Counted from the stretch's first letter, positions 14,835 to 24,559 are shown. The stretch is DNA of 64,000 bases from Cytobacillus firmus (GCF_023657595.1 NZ_CP098323.1:1140001-1204000), one strand, 5' to 3'. Notes: a model not told the origin generated them from the sequence alone. Numbers and translations are program-made.

Positions 14835-15440
14835 TTATTTTCTGTTCCGTGATACATAAGGACTATCCGCCATCCAGAATCTCCAGGGATAATCCCGTGC
14901 TTCACCGGAATTATCAATGCCTATTCGTTTTCCCTGTTTGATTTCCCCGGGAGGGATTCCTTTAGCAATCATTAGAGGAGGGCTGGTAAAATGGCGGCCA
15001 TAATCATCTATTGTTATATCAAGGGCTTTAGTTAATTTACCGGGACCATTAGTGAGGTTTTTAAGATCTTCCATCTTACGTCTTTTCTTCATTAACTCAA
15101 GTCCTTCGACAGGTTCAATCCCTCTGATCAATACAGCTTCCGGCTTTTCTTTTGGGCCGCTTACCACATTAACAAGGCAATGGGTATGCATCACATAAGT
15201 GTAGACAAAACCGGGTTCATTGAACATGATCTCGGTCCTTTTTGTTCTCCTGTTTCCAAAGCTGTGTGCTGCTCTGTCTTCCGGGCCCATATAAGCTTCT
15301 GTCTCAACAATATAGCCTGATGCCATTCCTTCTTCAGTTTCTTTGATCAATAAGCAGCCCAGAAGTGCTTCAGCCAGCTGAAGCGTCGGCTGCCGGTAAA
15401 AACTTTCTGGAAGAGGAGCATATTGTGTTATTTCCTTCAT
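14835..15440 (-). CDS. DNA-3-methyladenine glycosylase (AAG/MPG family)
   Basis: A monofunctional base-excision enzyme that removes alkylated purines from DNA. The 201 residues show LGCLLIKE, IVETEAYMGPEDRAAHSFGNRRTKR with the catalytic Glu, FVYTYVMHTHCLNVV-like strand and LTNGPGKLTKAL, all typical of the human AAG-type family (B. subtilis YxlJ). ATG 15440 follows TGGAGAGA; a TTG 15 bases upstream lies in that site. It is divergent from proC. Confidence 0.92.
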   Translation of the reverse strand: MKEITQYAPLPESFYRQPTLQLAEALLGCLLIKETEEGMASGYIVETEAYMGPEDRAAHSFGNRRTKRTEIMFNEPGFVYTYVMHTHCLVNVVSGPKEKPEAVLIRGIEPVEGLELMKKRRKMEDLKNLTNGPGKLTKALDITIDDYGRHFTSPPLMIAKGIPPGEIKQGKRIGIDNSGEARDYPWRFWMADSPYVSRNRK

Positions 15441-15560
15441 AGTCAATCTCTCCAATAGTATTTTATGAGGTCAGTCTTATGTTTTTACCCTGTGCTATTT
15501 TTTCATAACCATACCTGCAGTATAATAGCAAAAGGAATACAAGACAGGATGTGTGGATTA

Positions 15561-16376
15561 ATGAATAAAAATATCGGTTTTATCGGATGCGGAAAAATGG
15601 CTCAGGCAATAATCGGGGGTATATTAAAATCTGATCTGGTGAATGCAAGGCAGATTATTGCTTCAGCGAAAACGGAGAAGACGCTTGTTGACGTTAAAAG
15701 CAGGTGGGATATACAAACACGCTTTTCTAATAGTGAGGCAGCTGAGGTAGCAGATATACTGTTTCTGGCTATTAAGCCTGATGCGCATGCTGCGGTTATT
15801 GAAGAAATTAAAGATAGCATTACTTCCCATACAATTATCATAACGATTGCGGCAGGCATAAGTCTTTCTTTTCTGGAAAAGTCATTTGGCAGAAAGATTA
15901 AATCAGTCCGTTCCATGCCTAATACCCCATCATTGGTAGGTGAAGGCATGTGTGTTCTTTCAGCTAATGAATCGCTATCTCCTGAGGAGATGGAAGATGT
16001 AATCAAAATATTTTCATGTATTGGCAGAGCAGCGGTTATGGAAGAAAAGATGATGGACGCAATTCCGGCTATCAGCGGTTCTTCGCCCGCTTATGCCTAT
16101 ATCTTCATTGAAGCATTGGCAGATGGAGGTGTAAAAGCCGGATTGCCCCGTGATCAGTCTTATGAGCTTGCAGCACAGGCTATTTTGGGGGCAGCCAGGA
16201 TGGTGCTGGAAACAGGCAAGCATCCTGCGGAATTGAAGGATGAGGTCTGTACTCCAGGAGGTGCAACAATAGAAGCTGTTGCCGAACTGGAGAGAAAAGG
16301 GTTCCGTTCAGCGGTGATGAGTGCGATGGAACAATGCTTTGAAAAGACAAAGGCACTTTCCCGGAAAAATAATTAG
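15561..16376 (+). CDS. proC: pyrroline-5-carboxylate reductase
   Basis: ProC/ProI reduces pyrroline-5-carboxylate to proline with NAD(P)H. The 271 residues start with the Rossmann motif GFIGCGKMAQAIIGG, continue with RSMPNTPSLVGEGM and end with the helical signature PAELKDEVCTPGGATIEAVAELE. The start is uncertain: ATG 15561 places the Rossmann motif at the usual distance, while ATG 15549 adds four residues; ribosome binding sites for both are weak. It is a single gene; no nearby proB or proA. Confidence 0.93.
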   Translation: MNKNIGFIGCGKMAQAIIGGILKSDLVNARQIIASAKTEKTLVDVKSRWDIQTRFSNSEAAEVADILFLAIKPDAHAAVIEEIKDSITSHTIIITIAAGISLSFLEKSFGRKIKSVRSMPNTPSLVGEGMCVLSANESLSPEEMEDVIKIFSCIGRAAVMEEKMMDAIPAISGSSPAYAYIFIEALADGGVKAGLPRDQSYELAAQAILGAARMVLETGKHPAELKDEVCTPGGATIEAVAELERKGFRSAVMSAMEQCFEKTKALSRKNN

Positions 16377-16516
16377 ACAAGAATTATCTATCTGGACCCG
16401 GCACTTTTTATACTGCAGGGTTTTTCAATGGTTTTAGGCACAAATAAAAAGAAAAACAAGAACATTCCACAGCTAAATGGAATATATAATAAGAAAATTT
16501 AAATTTTAATTCCGAC

Positions 16517-16545
16517 TTGACTCATAGGAATACATGTATTATAGT
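16517..16545 (+). promoter_or_regulatory. sigma-A promoter of tcyP
   Basis: TTGACT and TATAGT separated by 17 bases, 40 bases before the start codon. An inverted repeat ATTCCA/TGGAAT (about 16465-16483) lies upstream and could be an operator; B. subtilis tcyP is CymR-controlled, but I cannot confirm a CymR box. Confidence 0.65.
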
Positions 16546-16585
16546 AAGTCATTATGATAACATCTTTTGGGGAGGATTCAGTCCG

Positions 16586-17974
16586 ATGAGTACAGGACTT
16601 TTAGTTTTAAATATTATCGTAATGCTGCTTCTTTTAGGCGCATTATTCTTTATGCAGAAAAAGCATATTTCATTCTCAAAGCGTGTGTTTACAGCGCTTG
16701 GTTTAGGGATCCTGTTTGGCTTCGCACTTCAGCTGATATATGGACCGGGTGCTGAGGTTATTGCCAAATCAGCAGACTGGTTTAATTTAGTTGGCGGAGG
16801 TTATGTGAAGTTCCTGCAAATGATCGTCATGCCGCTTGTCTTCATTTCGATTTTAGGTGCTTTTACTAAACTGAAATTAACAAATAATATTGGAAAAATA
16901 AGTGTCCTTATCCTTGGACTGCTTGTAGGTACCACTGCAGTTGCTGCTGCTGTCGGAATTGCAACAGCTGTCGGTTTTGACCTGGAGGCTGTCCAAATCA
17001 GCGGAGGGGATGCTGAGACTGCCCGCGGCCAACAGCTTGAAGAAACCTATCAGGGCATTGAAGGAAGAACGTTCCCGCAGCAAATGCTTGATTTGCTTCC
17101 GGCCAACCCATTCCTTGATTTTACAGGGGCAAGACCAACATCTACGATTTCAGTCGTTATCTTTGCAGCCTTTTTAGGGATTGCTTATCTTGGTGTGAGA
17201 AGGAAATCACCAGAGCAGGCTGAACTCTTTGCGAAAATTGTGGATGCATTCTATGCAATCATCATGCGAGTTGTTACATTAATTTTACGCTTGACACCAT
17301 ATGGAGTTTTGGCAATTATGACGAAAACAGTCGCCATGAGTGATTTTGACTCCATTTTGAATTTAGGAAAATTTGTTATTGCTTCTTATGTGGCACTAGC
17401 CATTATGTTCCTGATTCACCTGCTGCTTTTAACATTAAGCGGATTAAATCCAATCACATACTTGAAAAAAGCATTCCCGGTATTGACCTTTGCTTTTACG
17501 TCAAGAACAAGTGCGGGTGCATTGCCTTTGAATATTAAAACGCAAAAGTCACTCGGTGTTCCTGAGGGAATTGCCAACTTTGCAGGATCATTCGGCCTTT
17601 CTATTGGCCAAAATGGATGTGCGGGAATCTATCCGGCCATGCTTGCTGTAATGATTGCTCCGACTGTGGGCATTAACCCGCTGTCACCGGGATTTATCTT
17701 TACTCTCATTCTCATTGTAGCGATCAGCTCCTTTGGTGTGGCAGGGGTCGGCGGCGGTGCGACATTCGCAGCGATCCTGGTACTATCTGCCCTTGATCTG
17801 CCTATTGCACTGGCTGGTTTGCTGATCTCCATTGAGCCGCTAATCGACATGGGACGCACAGCCCTTAACGTCAGCGGATCTATGACTTCCGGTATCCTAA
17901 CGAGCCGAATCACAGGTGAAATGGATGGAAATCTTTATAACGATATAAATGAAAAAATTGAAGCAGAAGCATAA
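16586..17974 (+). CDS. tcyP: L-cystine:sodium/proton symporter TcyP
   Basis: A 462-residue DAACS-family transporter for cystine, nearly identical in length to B. subtilis TcyP (463). It has about eight transmembrane helices, the re-entrant loop AFTSRTSAGALPLN near residue 310, and the late SFGVAGVGGGATFAAILVL and RTALNVSGSM motifs of the glutamate-transporter fold. ATG 16586 follows GGGGAGGA. Its sulfur role complements the S-box hom and the sulfane-sulfur locus at 46-51 kb. Confidence 0.95.
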   Translation: MSTGLLVLNIIVMLLLLGALFFMQKKHISFSKRVFTALGLGILFGFALQLIYGPGAEVIAKSADWFNLVGGGYVKFLQMIVMPLVFISILGAFTKLKLTNNIGKISVLILGLLVGTTAVAAAVGIATAVGFDLEAVQISGGDAETARGQQLEETYQGIEGRTFPQQMLDLLPANPFLDFTGARPTSTISVVIFAAFLGIAYLGVRRKSPEQAELFAKIVDAFYAIIMRVVTLILRLTPYGVLAIMTKTVAMSDFDSILNLGKFVIASYVALAIMFLIHLLLLTLSGLNPITYLKKAFPVLTFAFTSRTSAGALPLNIKTQKSLGVPEGIANFAGSFGLSIGQNGCAGIYPAMLAVMIAPTVGINPLSPGFIFTLILIVAISSFGVAGVGGGATFAAILVLSALDLPIALAGLLISIEPLIDMGRTALNVSGSMTSGILTSRITGEMDGNLYNDINEKIEAEA

Positions 17975-17975
17975 G

Positions 17976-18013
17976 AAAAATCGACAGGTGTCAGGCACCT
18001 GTCGATTTTTTTC
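17976..18013 (+). terminator. strong terminator after tcyP
   Basis: A 15-pair stem AAAAATCGACAGGTG / CACCTGTCGATTTTT with loop TCAGG. It is symmetric and may also serve the converging YitT gene, whose stop lies at its right edge. Confidence 0.9.
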
Positions 18014-18584
18014 ATTTGACCGTCTTTTTTATAACCGTTAAGGACGTCATGGCGCCTACGAATAGTATGGTTATAAACGAGTACAGGAATTTTTCAATAC
18101 CGACTATCTTTAATCCGCTTAAAATAACCAATCCATCAATTGCGAATATTAAAGCGCCGATATTAATAGGAAGGAGCTTTGTCATCAGCTGTGCCAGCAG
18201 GTCTGTGCCCCCTGTGCTGGTTTCATAACGGAGCATAAGGCCGATCCCAAACCCCACCAGGCATCCCCCTAAAATGGAGCTGGGCAATATGGAAAGCTCA
18301 AAATTCCCCCGTATTTCCGAGAGCAAATCAATGATGAAGGATGAAATCAGAAGGCCATGCAGGCTATAGAAGAAGTATTTTTTCTCGTAAAACCAGGCAA
18401 GTACATATAATGGAATGCTCAGGACAATCATGCTCAATCCAGTGGGAAATTCGTAGTAATAATGAAGGATCAGCCCTATGCCAATAATGCCCCCGTCAAG
18501 TAAATGGTGGGGGACAAGGAAGCCGTTAATGCCAATGCCTAATAATAAACTTCCTATTAAAGTTACAAGCAGCTTTTCAAACAT
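18012..18584 (-). CDS. YitT-family membrane protein, short form
   Basis: A 190-residue membrane protein with five to six helices, of the YitT/DUF161 family: GINGFLVPHHLLDGGIIGIGLI at the start, GLMLRYETSTGGTDLLAQL in the middle. It lacks the cytoplasmic DUF2179 domain carried by the longer paralogue at 51726-52619, so it is membrane-only. The family's transport role is unproven. ATG 18584 is preceded by AGGGTGAT. Confidence 0.85.
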   Translation of the reverse strand: MFEKLLVTLIGSLLLGIGINGFLVPHHLLDGGIIGIGLILHYYYEFPTGLSMIVLSIPLYVLAWFYEKKYFFYSLHGLLISSFIIDLLSEIRGNFELSILPSSILGGCLVGFGIGLMLRYETSTGGTDLLAQLMTKLLPINIGALIFAIDGLVILSGLKIVGIEKFLYSFITILFVGAMTSLTVIKKTVK

Positions 18585-18662
18585 AAGCCTATCACCCTAA
18601 CTTGTCCATTCTTTACTTCTAGAATATGAAGGTTCAGGGATGAAATAGAAGCGGTTCCATGC

Positions 18663-18695
18663 AAAAAAAAGCTTGTCCGGATTGGACAAGCTTTT
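18663..18695 (-). terminator. terminator downstream of pbuO
   Basis: AAAAGCTTGTCC / GGACAAGCTTTT stem; the minus-strand reading ends in eight T residues. Confidence 0.85.
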
Positions 18696-18720
18696 GATCT
18701 TATTCAGCTGGCGCTTCCGG

Positions 18721-20022
18721 TTAGTGAGGCAGGAACGCAAGCTGGTAAAAGAATAATACTGCAAATAAATATACAAGGGGATGAACGTCTCTCCATTTCC
18801 CTTTTACCACTTTCATAAGCGGATAAGCGATAAATCCAAGTGCAATACCTGTAGCAATACTGGATGTCAGCGGCATGCTTAAGATAATCAGGAATGCAGG
18901 GAATGCTTCATCAAGTTCATTCCATTTAATATGAGAAATACTGCCCATCATCAGACTTCCAACGATAATCAGGGCAGGTGCAGTAATGGCAGCAAGACCT
19001 GATACCGCACTGACAAGAGGTCCGAAGAAAGCTGAAAGCAGGAACAAACCTGCAACAGTCAAGGTTGTTAATCCTGTTCTTCCGCCGACTGACACACCTG
19101 TTGAAGATTCAATATAGGCTGAAGTCGGACTTGTACCGAACATGGCACCGATAGAAGTAGCGATGGAATCCGACAAAAGCGCCTCACGTGCTCTGGGCAT
19201 CGTTTTGCCTTTCATTAATCCGGCCTGCTGGGCAACACCAATCATCGTTCCAGTTGTATCAAAAATCGTTACAAGCAGGAAGGAGAATACAACGGCGTAT
19301 AAACTGTGCTGGATAACATCTCCTATTGCTTCGAATGGATTTAAAATGATGATCCCATCCGGAAGCGAAGGCAATGAAACAAATCCCTGGTCAAAAGAAA
19401 GCTGTCCTGTAAAGAAGGCAATCAGGGCAGTGATAATCATGCCGAAAAATAAAGCCCCGTTAATCCCGAGCGTCATGAGAATTAATGTCACAGCAAGGCC
19501 GACAAGCGCAAGAATCGATTGAGGAGAATGCAAGTCTCCGAGTGCCACAAGATTTGTTGGGTGGCTTGTAATCAGCCCGGTTAAGCGCAACCCGATAAAG
19601 GCGATAAACAACCCGATTCCGGCAGTAATTCCGTGCTTTAAATTATCCGGTATTGCAATAATCAGCTTTTCCCGGAAAGGGGTAAGTGACAATATAATAA
19701 AGATAATACCAGCAATAAATACTGCTGAGAATGCAGTCATGTAATCTATATTTCCGTGGGTGCCGACAACAGAGTAAGCAAAATAGGCGTTCAGGCCCAT
19801 TCCCGGTGCGATGGCAATTGGATAATTGGCGAACAGTGCCATCCATAGAGTACCTGCGACAGTTGCAATAATGGTTGCAGAAAAGACTTGCTCAAAAGGT
19901 ACACCTGCATCAGATAAGATGACAGGGTTTACGACCACAATATAAACCATTGTTAAGAAAGTTGTGATGCCTGCCAAGACCTCAGTCTTTACATTTGTTT
20001 GATTTTCTTTTAATTTGAACAT
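18721..20022 (-). CDS. pbuO: NCS2-type purine permease, PbuO-like
   Basis: A 433-residue AzgA/PbuG-group permease for hypoxanthine, guanine or adenine. Signatures are GITTFLTMVYIVVVNP at the start, NYPIAIAPGMGLNAYFAY, FDTTGTMIGVA and LLSDSIATSIGAMFGTSPTSAYIESSTGV, with 12-14 membrane segments. The N-terminus and length favour PbuO over PbuG. Likely PurR operators overlap its promoter. The second permease of this family, at 54837, is instead under a guanine riboswitch. Confidence 0.92.
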   Translation of the reverse strand: MFKLKENQTNVKTEVLAGITTFLTMVYIVVVNPVILSDAGVPFEQVFSATIIATVAGTLWMALFANYPIAIAPGMGLNAYFAYSVVGTHGNIDYMTAFSAVFIAGIIFIILSLTPFREKLIIAIPDNLKHGITAGIGLFIAFIGLRLTGLITSHPTNLVALGDLHSPQSILALVGLAVTLILMTLGINGALFFGMIITALIAFFTGQLSFDQGFVSLPSLPDGIIILNPFEAIGDVIQHSLYAVVFSFLLVTIFDTTGTMIGVAQQAGLMKGKTMPRAREALLSDSIATSIGAMFGTSPTSAYIESSTGVSVGGRTGLTTLTVAGLFLLSAFFGPLVSAVSGLAAITAPALIIVGSLMMGSISHIKWNELDEAFPAFLIILSMPLTSSIATGIALGFIAYPLMKVVKGKWRDVHPLVYLFAVLFFYQLAFLPH

Positions 20023-20073
20023 AAAAAGTCCCCCATAAACTATAACTTCTTTCAGGTTATATGTGTTATTGAT

Positions 20074-20132
20074 AAATACGAACGTTTAGAAAGCACAAAT
20101 TATATAATATTCGTTTTTAATGAAAATTTCAA
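20074..20132 (-). promoter_or_regulatory. pbuO promoter with two PurR-box-like sites
   Basis: On the minus strand TTGAAA (20127-20132) and TATTAT (20104-20109) stand 17 bases apart. Two inverted 13-base sites resembling the PurBox consensus AWWWCCGAACWWT lie at 20106-20118 (minus strand, AAAAACGAATATT) and 20074-20086 (plus strand, AAATACGAACGTT), each with two mismatches. Paired, inverted PurBoxes are the known PurR arrangement. Confidence 0.55.
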
Positions 20133-20231
20133 GACCTTAATGTTATTATTCTATATATTGGCTGTTTCATCCTAATATATAGAAAAAAGCTACTCTAATG
20201 CAATTTTGCTTCCCCCTGAAATAAAAAAGTG

Positions 20232-20259
20232 TTGATTCTCAATAGAGGATGCTTATAAA
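20232..20259 (+). promoter_or_regulatory. candidate promoter of the RocB-like gene
   Basis: TTGATT and TATAAA separated by 16 bases, 34 bases before the start codon. Confidence 0.4.
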
Positions 20260-20293
20260 CTAAGGTCAAACGACAACGAAATGGGGTTGGCCT

Positions 20294-21964
20294 ATGTTTG
20301 CAAATCTTAAAACCATGAATCTTAGTCAGCAGGCCGAATATTTAACAAAGGCCATTGTGCAGATGGAGAGCTATAACCATTCAGATGGAGAAGGGCATAA
20401 AGCTGAATTTCTAAAGGAAGTAATCTGTTCGTTTCCATCTTTTCAGAATAATGATCATTTAGTATGGACCCAGGAAATCCCCGGAGATGAATTGGGCCGC
20501 AAGAATGTGTTTGCCTTCCTCAAGGGGAGGGAGATGAGCAAAAAGACCATTATATATCTGGCCCATTTGGACACGGTCGGCATAGAGGATTTTGGTCCCA
20601 TCCAGGGCATGGCCCATAATCCAGATAAACTTCAGGAGTTTTTTGAACAATACGACTCTGATCCGGAAGTGCAGGAAGATGCCCGGTCCAATGAGTGGCT
20701 TTTTGGGAGAGGGGCGTTGGATATGCAGAGCGGAATTGCTGTCCATCTGGCCAATCTCCTGTATTTCTCGGAAAATCCCGGTGAGCTGGAAGGCAATTTG
20801 CTGGTTATGTTCAACGCTGATGAGGAGGGTGAGCATAAAGGAAGCAGAGCAGCGCTTTCCGAATTGCTGAGACTGAAAGAAAAGATGGGCCTGGAATATA
20901 TGGCTGCCATAAATAATGATTTTATCTCGCCATTGTATGACGGAGATACCACTAAGTATATCTACACGGGTACAGCAGGCAAGATTTTGCCGTGTTTCTC
21001 CATTTTCGGAAGGGAGACCCACGCTGGTGAAAGTCTTGCAGGAATTGATCCTACATTAATTGCTGCAGAGCTGACTGCGCGCATCAGCCAGAATTTTCAG
21101 CTGACTGAGAAGCTGGAAGGAGAACTGGTGCTTCCGCCAAGCTGTTTATATATGAGGGATGATAAAAAACGATATGACGTTCAGACGGCAGTGGGCTGCA
21201 GGGTTTATTTCAATTATTTTTTCTATGAGAAACCTCTGAAGCAGCTTTCGAAAGAACTGAAAATGATTGCAGAAGGTGCGGCCATAGCTGTTGAGCACCG
21301 CCTGGAAGGTGCCTATAAGGATTTTCGGACCGTCAATAAGCTGCCGGAAAGACAGCTGGACTGGGGAACAGAAGTGACGGCTTTAGATGAGTTTCTTGTC
21401 TATCTTGAAGAAAAGGGCATCGATACTGTGAGTGTTATGGAAGAAGCACGGAAAAAGAGCTCGCTTCATGAAACTGATGCCAGAATGATTGCTTTTGATA
21501 TTGTAGAAGCTCTTCACCAATCAGACCCTGAGAAAAAACCCAGAGTGATTCTTTTTTATGGAACACCCTTTCTTCCTGCCAACACAATTGATGTGACTGC
21601 AGAAAGAGGCATCTTTTTAAAAAGTTGTCTGGAGGAAGTGCTTGCTGAAGAGGCTAAGAAAACAGGCGAAACATTCAAAGTCCGCAAATATTTCCCTTAT
21701 TTATCAGATGGAAGCTTTTTATCTTTTGACGGCTCGGATGAGGACATACAATCTCTTAAAAAGAATTTCCCCGCATTGAACAGCCTGTTTCCGATTCCAT
21801 TAAAGGCGATGAGGGATTTGAATATATCTGTAATTAACCTTGGTGTTTATGGCAAAGCTGGCCACAAGTGGACTGAGCGGGTCTATAAACCGTATACATT
21901 TGACATTTTGCCTGAGGTTATCCGAAAGCTTACAAAAAGAATACTTGAAAAGCAGGTAAATTAA
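20294..21964 (+). CDS. rocB: M20-family peptidase, RocB-like
   Basis: A 556-residue zinc-dependent amidohydrolase of the M20/ArgE family. The metal-site motifs are YLAHLDTVG near residue 95, GRGALDMQSG near 140 and NADEEGEHKG near 176, with a later HAGESLAG. Length and overall layout match B. subtilis RocB (about 566 residues), tied there to arginine utilisation although its reaction is not established. ATG 20294 has a weak GGGGTTGG. No arginine catabolic genes are adjacent. Confidence 0.85.
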   Translation: MFANLKTMNLSQQAEYLTKAIVQMESYNHSDGEGHKAEFLKEVICSFPSFQNNDHLVWTQEIPGDELGRKNVFAFLKGREMSKKTIIYLAHLDTVGIEDFGPIQGMAHNPDKLQEFFEQYDSDPEVQEDARSNEWLFGRGALDMQSGIAVHLANLLYFSENPGELEGNLLVMFNADEEGEHKGSRAALSELLRLKEKMGLEYMAAINNDFISPLYDGDTTKYIYTGTAGKILPCFSIFGRETHAGESLAGIDPTLIAAELTARISQNFQLTEKLEGELVLPPSCLYMRDDKKRYDVQTAVGCRVYFNYFFYEKPLKQLSKELKMIAEGAAIAVEHRLEGAYKDFRTVNKLPERQLDWGTEVTALDEFLVYLEEKGIDTVSVMEEARKKSSLHETDARMIAFDIVEALHQSDPEKKPRVILFYGTPFLPANTIDVTAERGIFLKSCLEEVLAEEAKKTGETFKVRKYFPYLSDGSFLSFDGSDEDIQSLKKNFPALNSLFPIPLKAMRDLNISVINLGVYGKAGHKWTERVYKPYTFDILPEVIRKLTKRILEKQVN

Positions 21965-22045
21965 ATCTCTCGCCTTTCGAGGCAGAAGTAACTTTATCTG
22001 AAAAAAAGCGTCTAATGTAAGGAGAGAATTTGGGGCGGTGACAGA

Positions 22046-22705
22046 ATGATAAAGGCTGTAATTTTTGATTTTGATGGAACCATTGTAGACACAGAATCTT
22101 TGTGGTATAAGGTCTTTAAGCATATTCTGTTTGAAGATTACGGATTTGATCTTAGGCTGGAGGATTTTGCGAAGGGCATTGGCACCACAGATGATATTCT
22201 TTTTAATTACATTGATGATAAATTAGGTATTAAAGTTAATCGTAAATCTATACAGGAAAAAACAGAAAGAGCATTCCAGAGCCAAAGAGATATTTTAATT
22301 CTGAGAGAAGGGGTTCAGGAACTGATAGGAAAATGCATTGAAAAAGGCCTAATGCTTGGAGTTGCATCCAGCTCAGGAAGAGAGTGGGTTAAGCATTATT
22401 TAAAACACTTTGGAATCGAGTCTCTATTTCAAACGGTTAAAACAAAAGAAGATGTTGAAAAGGTAAAACCTGATCCTGCTCTTTACATAAAGGCACTTGA
22501 AGAAATGGGCGTTGAACCGGAAGAAAGTTTGGCCATCGAAGATTCTGTAAATGGGTCAATTGCTGCTGTTCAGGCAGGAATGCACTGTGTGGCCGTTCCT
22601 AATGATGTGACCCATTTTCTTTCCTTTCATGAGAAGGTTAATCGGTACAAGGCTTTTTCTGAAATACCCATTGATGAACTGATAATAGGGCAAAGCAGCA
22701 GATAA
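22046..22705 (+). CDS. HAD-IA family hydrolase, YhcW-like
   Basis: A 219-residue haloacid-dehalogenase phosphatase resembling beta-phosphoglucomutase and B. subtilis YhcW. Motif I is FDFDGTIVDTE at the start, motif II GVASSS near 110, motif III K in KVKPDPALY near 143 and motif IV AIEDSVNG near 164; a helical cap lies between I and II. The substrate is unknown. ATG 22046 follows GGCGGTGA. It lies about 80 bases after the RocB-like gene and may share its transcript. Confidence 0.88.
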   Translation: MIKAVIFDFDGTIVDTESLWYKVFKHILFEDYGFDLRLEDFAKGIGTTDDILFNYIDDKLGIKVNRKSIQEKTERAFQSQRDILILREGVQELIGKCIEKGLMLGVASSSGREWVKHYLKHFGIESLFQTVKTKEDVEKVKPDPALYIKALEEMGVEPEESLAIEDSVNGSIAAVQAGMHCVAVPNDVTHFLSFHEKVNRYKAFSEIPIDELIIGQSSR

Positions 22706-22736
22706 AAAAAGGAGCAGGCTAAGCCCGCTCCTTTTA
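22704..22736. terminator. bidirectional terminator between the HAD and pit genes
   Basis: GGAGC-GGC / GCC-GCTCC stem with loop TAA, flanked by AAAAAAA and TTTT. Confidence 0.75.
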
Positions 22737-22739
22737 AAT

Positions 22740-23738
22740 TTAAAAAATCGCATTCAAGATGAGGTAAACAATACCCGCTAATGTTGCTGATATCGGCAAT
22801 GTGATTACCCATGTAATAAGCATTCTCTGTGCGGTTCCCCATTTTACTCCTTTAAGCCTGTGGGCAGAACCTACACCCAGGATAGAAGAGGAAATAACAT
22901 GTGTGGTACTGACTGGCAAATGAATATATGTAGCGCCGAAGATGATCATTGCACCTGTTAAGTCAGCAGCCACTCCATTAATCGGGCGGATCTTCATAAT
23001 TTTTCCTCCGACTGTCTTAATGATTTTCCAGCCGCCGATGGAAGTCCCGAGACCCATTGCTAATGCACAGGAAAACTGTACCCAAAATGGTATATCAGTT
23101 GAAGTGACATAGTTGTTTGCTATAAGTGCCATTGTAATAATACCCATGGCTTTCTGTGCGTCATTTGTTCCATGTGTATAAGATTGCAGGGCTGCTGTGA
23201 AAATCTGAAACAGCCTGAAGTTCCGATTTGTTTTAGTCAGGTTATTATTTTTGAAAACAATCTTAAAGATGCTGTAAACAATAAAACCGGCTGCAAATGC
23301 AATTAACGGCGAAAAGATAAGTGCTTGAAGGATTTTTAAAAACCCCTGATAGTTTAAAGCTGAAAATCCTGCTGCGGCAATCGCAGCACCGGCAATTGAT
23401 CCTATGATTGCATGGGAAGAGCTGCTTGGGATGCCATAATACCAAGTCAGCAGATTCCAGAATATCGCAGCAACTAAAGCAGCCAGAATGACAAGAGAAC
23501 CATTCTGCAAAGTGAAAGGGTCCACTATATCCTTTGTTATGGTTTTGGCAACCCCAGTAAATGTCATGGCACCAACAAAGTTCATGACGGCAGCCAATAG
23601 GATGGCATGCCTTGGTTTAAGAGCCTTCGTGGAGACAGAGGTAGCTATTGCGTTTGCCGTATCATGAAATCCATTGATAAAATCAAATGCCAGAGCTCCA
23701 ATGACAATTAAGATTGTAATAATAAATACTGCATCCAT
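22740..23738 (-). CDS. pit: low-affinity inorganic phosphate transporter (Pit family)
   Basis: A 332-residue PiT-family symporter for phosphate, probably with divalent metal. The duplicated signatures DFINGFHDTANAIATSV (near residue 19) and SYTHGTNDAQKAMGII (near 187) are complete, with about ten membrane helices. The start lies 12 bases after the stop of the DUF47 gene, so both are one operon, as in B. subtilis ykaA-pit. Confidence 0.95.
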   Translation of the reverse strand: MDAVFIITILIVIGALAFDFINGFHDTANAIATSVSTKALKPRHAILLAAVMNFVGAMTFTGVAKTITKDIVDPFTLQNGSLVILAALVAAIFWNLLTWYYGIPSSSSHAIIGSIAGAAIAAAGFSALNYQGFLKILQALIFSPLIAFAAGFIVYSIFKIVFKNNNLTKTNRNFRLFQIFTAALQSYTHGTNDAQKAMGIITMALIANNYVTSTDIPFWVQFSCALAMGLGTSIGGWKIIKTVGGKIMKIRPINGVAADLTGAMIIFGATYIHLPVSTTHVISSSILGVGSAHRLKGVKWGTAQRMLITWVITLPISATLAGIVYLILNAIF

Positions 23739-23750
23739 TGTGATCGCCCC

Positions 23751-24368
23751 TTAAGCATTTTTCATGATGATGGTTTCAAGCGTGTTGGCGACATTCTGGC
23801 AGCTGTCAGCAATATCTTCCAGAGTTTCATAAATTTCTTTATACTGAATGATGCGGATAGGATCTTTTTCGGTGGCAAAAAGATGCTTGATTGACTGACG
23901 GCGGACTCCATCACATTTGGATTCGTAATCTTTGATTTTGATTGCATGATCTCTTATTTGCAGTAATTTCTTAGTTGAAAGAAGTTCAACAGATTTTTCA
24001 ATTTCAATTGCACAGTTCTTAATTGCATCCACGAACTTCAGCATAAATTCATCAGCCTGTGTCATGGAATACATTTCAAATAAATCAGCACATTCCTCAA
24101 ATCCATCCAGCACATCATCCATGCTCATGGCGAGGTGAAGAATATCTTCTCTTTCAATCGGCGTAATAAAAGCGTTATTTAACTCCTTAATGACTTCATG
24201 TACATAGGAATCGCCTTTTGTTTCATAGTCCTTCATCGTTTTTGAAAAGGTTTTTAAATCACTGACATTGTTGATCTTATAGTCGGCAAAATAAATTGCA
24301 CTATCCTTTAGATTCATGGAAATATTGCTTAACAGCGTGTTAAACTTGTCCTTTTTCTTAAAAACCAT
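23751..24368 (-). CDS. ykaA: DUF47 (PhoU-like) protein, YkaA-like
   Basis: A 205-residue all-helical protein of the DUF47/YkaA family, related to PhoU. The metal-binding E/D-rich motifs are DEFMLKF, EREDILHLAMSMDDVLDGFEE and a C-terminal YETLEDIADSCQNVANTLE. Family members are encoded next to Pit transporters and are thought to modulate them. ATG 24368 follows GGGGGT, and pit follows 12 bases downstream. Confidence 0.93.
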   Translation of the reverse strand: MVFKKKDKFNTLLSNISMNLKDSAIYFADYKINNVSDLKTFSKTMKDYETKGDSYVHEVIKELNNAFITPIEREDILHLAMSMDDVLDGFEECADLFEMYSMTQADEFMLKFVDAIKNCAIEIEKSVELLSTKKLLQIRDHAIKIKDYESKCDGVRRQSIKHLFATEKDPIRIIQYKEIYETLEDIADSCQNVANTLETIIMKNA

Positions 24369-24507
24369 TTTTTTACCCCCAATATTTTAGGAAAACTTCA
24401 ATCAAACGTAATTATTTTATACGAAATCGACAAAATATGATAGTTTTTTTTATTACAGTAATATTCCCTAGTTTAATAAGAATAAACGAAGTGACTATTT
24501 TCAGCTG

Positions 24508-24537
24508 AAAAAAAACACCGCCAAATTCGGCGGTGTC
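24508..24537 (-). terminator. terminator of the FusB-like gene
   Basis: ACACCGCC / GGCGGTGT stem with loop AAATTC; the minus-strand reading ends in eight T residues. Confidence 0.9.
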
Positions 24538-24559
24538 TTAATTATTGGGAAATGACAAT

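Noticed and set aside
20459-21022. 187-codon frame antisense to the RocB-like gene
   Set aside because: Lies wholly inside a clear coding gene, has no ribosome binding site and no family features.
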